From positions 1-64,000 of the forward strand of contig JAEYQO010000104.1 in the NCBI GenBank assembly GCA_023409975.1: 64,000 nt of DNA, read 5' to 3'. Made by a program: the position numbers and the translations under genes. The notes beneath the pieces are model-generated. The model saw nothing but the letters and a program-made list of their open reading frames with translations. It was not told where the DNA came from and made no database searches. This DNA is from Bacteroidota bacterium. GTDB lineage: Bacteria > Bacteroidota > Bacteroidia > Chitinophagales > Chitinophagaceae. Numbering within the stretch: the stretch's first letter is position 1; the number at the start of each line of letters is the position of its first letter. Of the stretch, positions 7,481 through 15,500 are shown in pieces.

Positions 7481-8245
7481 TTATGCGTACGCCAACGATT
7501 CCCACTCACTAATATCGTGGTAGCCATAAACCGGTATGTCCGGATACGTGGCTATGAATTGCCGGATTTTTTCCAGCGACTCCAGCCTGAGCGCATTATC
7601 ATCCGCTCTGCTTTCTGCCAGTTCGTGGACAGGATGCTCAGGATCATCCAGTTCCGCACGAAGGTAGTAGGCGTCACCTGTGTAGAATATTATGCTGCTC
7701 CCATGTTCAATAGCAACGCCGCAGTGTCCGAATGTGTGTCCAAACAATGGGATCAGATATATGCTCGTCCCCGGCAGAACAGAAACGCTTCTGGCCTCAA
7801 AGCCCATCCAGTTTGCATCCGCCTGCTCATAGGTCTTGATCACAGGCCGGTGTTCAAGCTGATGAGGCAGGTATCGGAAATGCCCCGATTTAAAATGCTC
7901 GAATTCCTCAAAACCAACATGTACTACGGCCTGGGGAAAGTCAGCCAGACCACCGATATGGTCCGGGTCTAAATGGCTGATCACACAATCACTGACCTTT
8001 GCAGGATCCAGACCCAGTTGCTGTATCTGCCTGTACGCGGTCCGTTCCTCGCTGAATCTGAATCCTACTATAGAAATCAGTTCCTGCCCAATCCTCTCGG
8101 CAGGATGTTCGGTGTCCTTTAAGCCTATTCCCACATCGATCATTACCAACTGTTCGTCCTGTTCCAGAAGCAGGCAATGACCAATGGCGCTCCCATTTCC
8201 CGGAGATTCAATTTCAACACAATTCAGGTGGTGTACCCTTAACAT
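7481..8245 (-). CDS. MBL-fold metallohydrolase (lactonase-like)
   Basis: 254 residues covering a whole metallo-beta-lactamase fold. Metal ligands are visible: SHLDPDHIGG (H91, D93, D95, H96), FGHTFGHCG (H170 or H174) and YTGDAYYL (D191). The usual HxHxDH motif is HxDxDH here, a variant known in some lactonase/arylsulfatase-like members. A late YGYHD His may complete the site. Closest in style to N-acyl-homoserine-lactonase-like hydrolases, but the substrate is not inferable. Divergent from nothing; a TAAGTTTG -7 box lies at 8268-8275. Confidence 0.82.
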   Translation of the reverse strand: MLRVHHLNCVEIESPGNGSAIGHCLLLEQDEQLVMIDVGIGLKDTEHPAERIGQELISIVGFRFSEERTAYRQIQQLGLDPAKVSDCVISHLDPDHIGGLADFPQAVVHVGFEEFEHFKSGHFRYLPHQLEHRPVIKTYEQADANWMGFEARSVSVLPGTSIYLIPLFGHTFGHCGVAIEHGSSIIFYTGDAYYLRAELDDPEHPVHELAESRADDNALRLESLEKIRQFIATYPDIPVYGYHDISEWESLAYA

Positions 8246-8267
8246 ACTATCTCTGCTTAAATTACAG

Positions 8268-8275
8268 CAAACTTA
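8268..8275 (-). promoter_or_regulatory. -7 element upstream of the MBL-fold gene
   Basis: TAAGTTTG on the minus strand fits TAnnTTTG, 22 bases before the start codon at 8245. No good -33 TTTG sits at the right spacing. Confidence 0.4.
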
Positions 8276-8314
8276 ATCGATCGATTCCAGGCCAGATAGA
8301 ACCAAAACGACGTC

Positions 8315-9154
8315 TTATCCTTCAGTGAGGATGCGCAGGGGCTTCAGGGGATAGTCCATCGTCGGTTGAAACGGCTGGCGTTTCGTAACGACTCTGAGAA
8401 ACTGCCCCGGAGTATAACCCGAAAAATCTTTGAATGTCCTGATGAAATGAGAGGGGTCTGTGTATCCCAGGTTATAGGCAATATCACTCATCTTTTGATA
8501 CTGAAAGCTTTTGAGCATTTGAAGTGCCTGTTGAAACTTGAGGATACGAAGCCAGGTCTCTGCTTTCAGACCGATATTTTGTTTGAATATTCGCTGAAAT
8601 TGCCTCTGCGAAATATGCAGCGAGGCTGGGAGCATCCCCGGCCTGATTGTGTCAATTTCATCCTTTACCAGTTTCAGGCAGGATTCGAAAAGTGGATCGG
8701 GGTTGGCGGAACCAGCAAGCCGGCGCAGGGAGCTGCTGAACAGGTCGCTGAGTTGGGCAGGTGGCCCCGCATGCAGCAATTGATCATTTATCCCGTGTCC
8801 CAGAAGTTCTTCCAGCGCTACTACCGAATTGGTAAGTTCTGATGCATCGATCCTGAAAAAGGTTTTCAGAGCAGAGGGTTTCAGGTCAATGCCAAATACA
8901 AAGGTCTTGTCCGTTATCTGATTGAGGCAGGGTTTGGTCGCCTGGCCATGAACAAAGGATACCGGCAGGGGAGACCCGAGCGGGTCGAATACTTTTGACC
9001 GGCCATTGCTGTGTTGGAAAATGATACCGGGTGCACCGGTTGGAAGAATCCTGATGGTTGATTTCAGATCACTGTGCTGCGTCTCTTCATAGTACCAGTA
9101 CCTGGTAACGAATTGCCTCAGAGAGGGTGGCGGCTCCAGTATTTGAATTGCCAT
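8315..9154 (-). CDS. AraC-family transcriptional regulator
   Basis: About 279 residues from the ATG at 9154 (MAIQILEPPPSLRQFV); the frame runs further upstream, but the extra 36 residues are not typical. The N-terminal part resembles the DUF6597-type sensor found before HTH_18 (YWYYEE, ILPTGAPGIIFQH, GIDLKP). The C-terminal 100 residues are two AraC helix-turn-helices (LHISQRQFQRIFKQNIGLK; MSDIAYNLGYTDPSHFIRTF) with the signature FKDFSGYTPGQFL. Ligand and targets are unknown; it may control the neighbouring MBL hydrolase, which is on the same strand 69 bp downstream. Confidence 0.88.
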   Translation of the reverse strand: MAIQILEPPPSLRQFVTRYWYYEETQHSDLKSTIRILPTGAPGIIFQHSNGRSKVFDPLGSPLPVSFVHGQATKPCLNQITDKTFVFGIDLKPSALKTFFRIDASELTNSVVALEELLGHGINDQLLHAGPPAQLSDLFSSSLRRLAGSANPDPLFESCLKLVKDEIDTIRPGMLPASLHISQRQFQRIFKQNIGLKAETWLRILKFQQALQMLKSFQYQKMSDIAYNLGYTDPSHFIRTFKDFSGYTPGQFLRVVTKRQPFQPTMDYPLKPLRILTEG

Positions 9155-9262
9155 TGAAATGTGATTTGATTGTTCGGTTCGTAAAGTAGCAGCTTTTCCG
9201 GTGAAGAGAAACTGATAGGTTCTGCGGCCACGATGACCTGTAAGGATGTAGCCGGGAATCAC

Positions 9263-9323
9263 CCTCCATTCGGAAGCATCGCGAATGGAGGCTGTCTCTG
9301 AACTGAGAGACAGCCTTTTTTTT
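9263..9323 (+). terminator. Two overlapping hairpins, the second with a T-tract
   Basis: CCTCCATTCG/CGAATGGAGG (9263-9291) shares its AGG with AGGCTGTCTCT/AGAGACAGCCT (9289-9316), which is followed by eight T. The T-tract makes it a plus-strand terminator, although both neighbouring genes run on the minus strand. Confidence 0.65.
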
Positions 9324-9421
9324 GCGGGTGTCGGATGGAAACCCGCTGGCTTTCATACGATTCCCGATGCCTCATTTCCGTTTTTTGATACAGCCCTTTT
9401 GCCAGTGGCTGTGTTAATGCC

Positions 9422-10219
9422 CTATTTCCGGATGAATCGTTGCTGTTGATTTCCAAAGCGGATGAGATATATGCCGCCTGGGAGGTTCATCAGGGATGCT
9501 CTGCCCGTAGGGAAGGGGACGGATTGGAGCACTTTCCCCGAAAGATCTAGAATCTCAACCTTGTCGGTGCTTTTTATCCCTGATGTCGACCACTGAATAA
9601 AGTCACCGGCAGGATTCGGAGCCACCTCGAATGTTTCAGCTCTGCTGATAGGTCCTATATTATTGGTTCCGGGGAGAACGGTAATATCATCGAAAGCAAC
9701 TGCATACCAATTGTTGAAGGTCGTATACCGGAAAACCAGGCGACCATTACCAGGTACAGCCGGTATCGGCAGCGTAGTATCCCGGAAATTCCTGGAATTA
9801 TGCTCAAGGGATATCAGATCAGCCAGCAGATAGTCAGTGCCGTTCGATCGTAAGATCACCTGAATACTATCCGCGCTCCATGCGCCCCCGAAAGTGAATA
9901 CATTGAAGCTGAACTGGAGCTCCCCACCGTCCGTAAAGTCAAATAACGGCGAAATAGCCTCGTCAACGGAAAGCACGTCCGGGTCATTGAACAAGCCTGA
10001 GGGGTGCTGAAGGCAATTCGGAGCTGAAGTGGGAACATAACCGTCCATATAATCCTCAGCATAACCAAATCCGTGTCCGGCAACTGCACCATGTCTGACC
10101 ATCGTCCAACCCTGTTTTTGTGAAGGCGAATCAAAGCCTGTAGTGTAGGGGAGCGGTGTTTGCGCTGTAAGGCTGGTAGGTAACGCAAACAACGCAACAA
10201 GTAATAGATGTCTTTTCAT
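9422..10219 (-). CDS. Secreted protein with T9SS type A sorting domain
   Basis: 265 residues: signal peptide (MKRHLLLVALFALPTSLTA-Q), then a jelly-roll-like region of 150 residues (FDSPSQKQGW, LQFSFNVFTF, WYAVAFDDITV), which resembles the carbohydrate-binding or MAM-like beta sandwiches often found in T9SS cargo, and a type A sorting domain (VAPNPAGDFIQW ... LPGGIYLIRF, ending QQRFIRK). No catalytic motif is seen. It is probably an exported surface or extracellular binding protein; the ligand is unknown. Confidence 0.8.
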   Translation of the reverse strand: MKRHLLLVALFALPTSLTAQTPLPYTTGFDSPSQKQGWTMVRHGAVAGHGFGYAEDYMDGYVPTSAPNCLQHPSGLFNDPDVLSVDEAISPLFDFTDGGELQFSFNVFTFGGAWSADSIQVILRSNGTDYLLADLISLEHNSRNFRDTTLPIPAVPGNGRLVFRYTTFNNWYAVAFDDITVLPGTNNIGPISRAETFEVAPNPAGDFIQWSTSGIKSTDKVEILDLSGKVLQSVPFPTGRASLMNLPGGIYLIRFGNQQQRFIRK

Positions 10220-10470
10220 AAAATGGAAACTTTAGTATTGATGAATTGGCTCGTTAGACTGTCAGTTCAGTGTGTTTGTTGGCTTCCAGTTCCAAAAATT
10301 CGTTGAAATGACCCTGCGATGACCTGGATAGTACCCATGCGACAAAACCTACTGACGTAGGCGCGGCCCCGCCCCCACAAGCACAGGATTGGGCTGAAAT
10401 CCTTAATTTACTTCCGTTTCATACCGGAGATATATTCGGGAACCCCGTATTACTATTAAAACATTGCTTA
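10220..10470. other. Divergent intergenic region before the phytochrome unit
   Basis: The region separates the minus-strand T9SS gene from the light-signalling operon and should hold both promoters. A GC-rich stretch and a small CCTAC/GTAGG palindrome are seen near 10350. No consensus -33/-7 pair for the plus strand was recognised. Confidence 0.4.
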
Positions 10471-11040
10471 ATGCTTTCTGTGAGAATAAAAAGCGAAACC
10501 CTGGAGGAACACCAACAGGCTGAAGCCCAATTATTGCCTTTTCTGAATTCCATCCAAACCCGCGACCAATACATACAACTGCTCCAAAGTTTCCTGCAAT
10601 TTTATCAGCCATTGGAAAATTTAATACATGCTGCGCTGACCCCAGAGCAATTGCCAGACCTACACGAACGCAGGCATGCACACCGGCTGCTTTCAGACCT
10701 CAGGGAACTGAATGCTGCAGAGGGTCTCCTGCCGGTGCCGGTCCGTGATACCCTTACTGCTCCCGGTGCCTGGGGCGCTCTTTATGTACAGGAAGGATCC
10801 ACACTGGGAGGTCAGTATATCAGTCGACTTTTACTGAAGAATGAGGCGCTCCGTCTGACACCTGCCCAGGTATCGTTTTTTAGTGGATATGGTAGTCAGA
10901 CCGGCACCCGGTGGAAACTGTTTCAGGAATCCCTCAATAAACAGCGGGACGAAGATGCCATCATTGCTGCCGCAAAACATACTTTTTTACTTTTTCAAAA
11001 CCATCTGAATGCAACCCTTAACTTTTTCGTCACTCGCTGA
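10471..11040 (+). CDS. bphO: Biliverdin-producing heme oxygenase
   Basis: 189 residues, the length of bacterial heme oxygenases. H14 in LEEHQQAEAQ is the expected proximal heme ligand, and GALYVQEGSTLGGQYISR is the distal-helix glycine-rich motif. It opens heme to biliverdin IXalpha with release of CO and iron, in the cytoplasm. Its 3' end overlaps the start of the phytochrome gene by 32 bp, the usual bphO-bphP arrangement: it makes the chromophore for the protein encoded next. First gene of the light-signalling operon. Confidence 0.92.
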   Translation: MLSVRIKSETLEEHQQAEAQLLPFLNSIQTRDQYIQLLQSFLQFYQPLENLIHAALTPEQLPDLHERRHAHRLLSDLRELNAAEGLLPVPVRDTLTAPGAWGALYVQEGSTLGGQYISRLLLKNEALRLTPAQVSFFSGYGSQTGTRWKLFQESLNKQRDEDAIIAAAKHTFLLFQNHLNATLNFFVTR

Positions 11041-12538
11041 ACAGGATGCTGAATTCTGCGGGAAGGTACCGCTCCATCAGACCAATCTGCTGCAGCCACA
11101 CGCCTGCCTGTTCCTTGTACGCCAGTCAGATCTGGTCATCATTCAGGTCGGGGAGAACTGCGCCAGCCTGCTTCAGACAACCGCTGATCAGATTATCGGA
11201 CAATCGCTGTCGCAATTCCTTCAACCGCAGCACCTCGCCCAGATCAGGGATCAACAGGTGTCGGAAAGTCTACCGTATCCTTTCGCTGTTGGGGAAGCCA
11301 TCCATCATGCGGCCATTAAAAAGTCCGGCGATCTGCTATTTGTCGAGGTGGAAAATTCACCCTATGATCGCGGAATCAATTCTTTTAAAGATATCTACCG
11401 CGACCTTAAGCATATCGCGGCTGAAATGGAACGTGCAGAATGCACGGATCAGCTCTGTGAGACGGCGGCAAGAGAGCTGAAGCGGATTTCTGGTTTTGAT
11501 AAAGTGATGATTTATCAGTTTGATCAGGACTGGAATGGAGATGTGGTAGCCGAGGCTCTTGAGGAAGGAATGGATAGCTACATGGGTCTAAAGTTTCCTG
11601 CCTCCGACATTCCTCGGCAGGCCAGAGAGCTGTATAAAACAACACCCTACCGGGTCATACCCGCTGTGGATTATGAACCGGTAAAGCTTTATCCGTTACT
11701 GAATCCCGAGACGCAGACGTTTACCGACCTGTCCGCCTGCAACCTGCGTAGCGTAGCGCAGGTCCATCTCGAGTACCTGCGGAATATGGGTGTCCAGGCG
11801 TCCATGTCAACACGTATTATGCTGAATGGTGAGCTCTGGGGGCTGATCGCCTGTCACCACCGGCAGCCTCACGATCCGGGCTACGAGATCTGCTCGCAAC
11901 TGGAGCTTTTGAGCATGCTGATTTCCAGCAAACTTTCTGCAATGCAGCTCAAGGACGTATTTACTTACAAGAACGGACGCCAGCAGTTGCTCACAGATTT
12001 CCTGGAAGACCTTTTTGGTTCACAGGATCTGTTTCAGGCGGCTGAAAAAAATCAGGAGGAGCTGCTCCGGCTTCTGGCCGCGGAGGGTGTGGCTGTTTGT
12101 GCGAACCATAAGGTGCGAACGTTCGGTGAAGCGCCTCCACCGCATGTGGTAGAAGAACTTTTGTTCTGGCTTCGGGCAAAACAGGTGACCGGGATTTATA
12201 CACAGAACGCACTGCCGCAGCATATGGATGAAATGCAGCCGTACGCCGGGGTTGCTACGGGTGTAATCGCATTACCTATTCAGCCTTCCCGCAATATATT
12301 TATTCTTGGCTTCAGGCCGGAGGCGGTTAAAGAAGTGCAATGGGCAGGTAACCCCTACGAATCCATACAGATGGAGCCGGGAGAGAAGCGATATCATCCC
12401 CGGGCATCTTTCCGGTCCTGGCAGGAACAGGTGCATCACACCGCTACCGACTGGAACAGGGAACAGCTGGATGTTGCAGAAAGTCTGAGGCAGGCTGTGG
12501 TGGAATATTATTTGAATTTCATTCAATCTTCCAATTAA
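11009..12538 (+). CDS. bphP: Bacteriophytochrome photosensory core without kinase domain
   Basis: 509 residues: PAS (about 15-115), GAF (130-315), PHY (325-505) and nothing after. C17 (AEFCGKVPLHQTNLLQPH) is at the biliverdin-attachment position of bacterial phytochromes. FPASDIPRQARELY is the PASDIP motif of the GAF pocket, LRSVAQVHLEYLRNMGV holds the chromophore-contacting His, and HPRASFRSW is the PRxSF motif of the PHY tongue. The final helix ends at the stop codon, so no histidine kinase or other output is attached. The downstream CheB/CheR-kinase gene, 18 bp away, is the likely output partner. Confidence 0.93.
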   Translation: MQPLTFSSLAEQDAEFCGKVPLHQTNLLQPHACLFLVRQSDLVIIQVGENCASLLQTTADQIIGQSLSQFLQPQHLAQIRDQQVSESLPYPFAVGEAIHHAAIKKSGDLLFVEVENSPYDRGINSFKDIYRDLKHIAAEMERAECTDQLCETAARELKRISGFDKVMIYQFDQDWNGDVVAEALEEGMDSYMGLKFPASDIPRQARELYKTTPYRVIPAVDYEPVKLYPLLNPETQTFTDLSACNLRSVAQVHLEYLRNMGVQASMSTRIMLNGELWGLIACHHRQPHDPGYEICSQLELLSMLISSKLSAMQLKDVFTYKNGRQQLLTDFLEDLFGSQDLFQAAEKNQEELLRLLAAEGVAVCANHKVRTFGEAPPPHVVEELLFWLRAKQVTGIYTQNALPQHMDEMQPYAGVATGVIALPIQPSRNIFILGFRPEAVKEVQWAGNPYESIQMEPGEKRYHPRASFRSWQEQVHHTATDWNREQLDVAESLRQAVVEYYLNFIQSSN

Positions 12539-12556
12539 TAGCTGTTATTTTCAAGT

Positions 12557-15500
12557 ATGCGTAAAGGAAGCAGTTCGCAGGAAAACACCGAGGTGAAGGA
12601 ACGCTCTTTGGAAAAAAACTATGTGGTAGCAATAGGGGCGTCTGCAGGCGGATTGGAGGCGATCAATGAGTTCTTCGACAATATGCCGGCTACACGCCAC
12701 CTTTCCTTCATCATCATCCAGCACCTTTCGCCGCAGCATAAGAGCCTGCTGGTGGAGCTGATCTCCCGTCACACGGAGATGCCCGTGAAAGAAGCGTCTC
12801 AGGAAGAGCGGATCCGCCCGGGACATGTTTATGTGATCCCCAATAATAAAGTCATTACTGTAGTCAACGGTCAACTCAAGCTGGAGGATAAGTCCTTTGT
12901 AAAGGCACCGAATACGGCGATCGATATTTTCCTGAAATCACTGGCGGATGATATGAGAGACCGCAGTATTGCGGTTATACTTTCCGGAACTGGTACGGAC
13001 GGAAGCAGGGGGATTCAGGATATTAAGACGGCGAACGGCCTGGTGCTATCGCAGGACCCTGCCTCCGCACAGTTTGATGGTATGCCTAATAGTGCCATCG
13101 CAACTGGATTCGTCGACTTCATTCTGCCGCCCGAACTGATGCCTGAAACGATTTTTGATCATATTGACGAGTCTCCGAAAATTGAGCAGCAGGATGAACA
13201 CCAGCCTGCTGAGTCTGATCTGCCGGGCGTATTGAAGCTGGTGGAGCAGCAATGTCAGCATGATTTCACTAACTATAAGGCAGCCACACTGCTGCGCAGG
13301 ATCTACCGGCGCATGATCTCACAGGGGATTAATCATTTCCCGGACTACAGGAAGCTACTGGAAACCTCAGCTGAAGAATGTGAAAACCTCGGTAAGGACT
13401 TCCTGATCGGTGTCACAAAGTTCTTCAGGGATAACTCCGCTTTCCAGGCCCTGCAACAAAAAGTGCTGATCCCACTCATCCGGGAGAAAGCCGATAACGA
13501 ACTGTTGAAAGTATGGGTAACCGCCTGCAGTACCGGACAGGAGGTGTACAGCCTTGCAATCCTGATCAATGAACTGATCGAAAGGGAAGGGAAGAACCTG
13601 GGGGTAAAGCTTTTTGCGACCGATGTGGATGCCGGGGCAATTGAAACCGCAGCGAAGGGTGTCTATTCCGCAGAGCAAATGGAGGATGTGCCAAAGCCGC
13701 TGCGTGACCGATATTTCATTTCCGACGGCCGGAATTTCGTCATACAGCCTCAGTATCGTAAACAGATCGTATTCACCAGACATAACGTGATCAAGGACCC
13801 GCCCTTTATCAAAAATGATCTGGTGACCTGCCGCAATATGCTCATCTATATGAATCCGGCGCTGCAGCAGAAGGTATTGTCGACACTGGAGTTCTCGCTG
13901 AATACCGGAGGGTACCTCTTTCTTGGACCCAGCGAGGTGCCGGGTTCCGGACACGCTTTGGAAACGGTGGATGTGAAATGGAAAATATTCCGGAAACTTG
14001 AAGCGAGTGATGGATATAGGCCGGAGCGGACGCCTTCCGTACAGATACAGACCAGGAAAGCCTCGCCGGTCGCTACGAGAAAGCTTTCGCCTCTGGAAGA
14101 GCTATTTAAAAGCACGTTGATAGAACATTACGGTTTTGCAGCTCTTACTATTGATAAGAATTTCGATCTAAAAGAGGCTATCGGGGATTATAAGAAATAC
14201 CTGTCACTGCCGGAAAAGCAGTTCTCACTGAACATCCTGAAAATGGTGCCGCCAGAGCTTTCCTTGAGTATTTCAGCCGCAGTCAGAAAGGCTATGAAGG
14301 AAGAAAAGGAGGTTACCATTCCTCAACTTTTTATCAGTGAAACCGGTGAGCGGGTTCAGATGCTGGTGCGGCCTTTCCCGGGCGGCACACAGGCCATGTT
14401 GCTCCTGGCACGTGCAGAAAACCTTCATGCTCCCGCTGCAGAACCGATAGAGCCACTGAATCCTTCTGATGCCGCCTACGTGAAGGAACTGCAGGAGGAG
14501 CTGAAGGAAACACGACTGAACCTTCAAGTGGCCCTGGAAAGCCAGGAAACAGCCAACGAAGAACTGCAAAGCAGCAACGAAGAACTACTGTCGGCCAATG
14601 AAGAGCTGCAGAGCAGTAACGAGGAGTTGCAGTCACTGAATGAGGAACTGCATACACTCAATACGGAGCACCAGTTACGCATCAAAGAGTTGGTTGAGCT
14701 GACGGATGATCTGAATAACTATTTCAGTAGTACGCACATCGCCCAGATCTTTGTTGATGGAGATCTGCGGATCCGTAAGTTCAATCCGGCTGCACAGGAG
14801 GTTATCAACCTGATAGAAGATGATATCGGACGTCCGATTCAGCATATTTCGAGTAATATCACCAATGCCCCCCACTTTCCCGATGAGATTCAGAAAGTGA
14901 TCGCGAGCCGGCAATCAGTGGAGCGGGAAGTGCAGTTGTTCAATGGTCACGCGCTTTCTCTGCGGATCTTTCCTTTTGTACGAAAGGACAAATCGGTTGA
15001 CGGGGCAGTAATTACCTTGTATGATATCACTGCGATCAAAGAACTCAATGCTATTGTAAAGGCGGTATACAATGCCTCACTCAGCGCCACCCTTGCGCTG
15101 AAGGTAGTTCGCAGAAATGACAAGGTTTCCGGTTTTGAGGTGCTTTCGGCCAATCCTGCTACCGCTTTGCTATTACAGGGTAGTTTTACGGAGATCATCG
15201 GCAAAAACCTGAAAGACGTTTTGCCTTCGCTGCACCAGATGGGATTGACTGCGAAATGCCAGCAGGTACTGGAAAGCGGCAGTCCGCATCATGAAGAGAT
15301 TTTTCTCGCTAATGGTCAGCCACAAGGCTGGTTCGACCTTACAATTACGCAAATCATAGATGGAGTCGTTATCTCCCTGCTGGACATCAGCGAAAGAAAG
15401 CGAAATGAAGAGCGTTTCAGGCAGAACTATCAGGAGCTGGTGAATACCCGCGAAAGTCTTCGTCAGCTGAATACCCAATTGGAACAGGTGGTAGCCTCGA

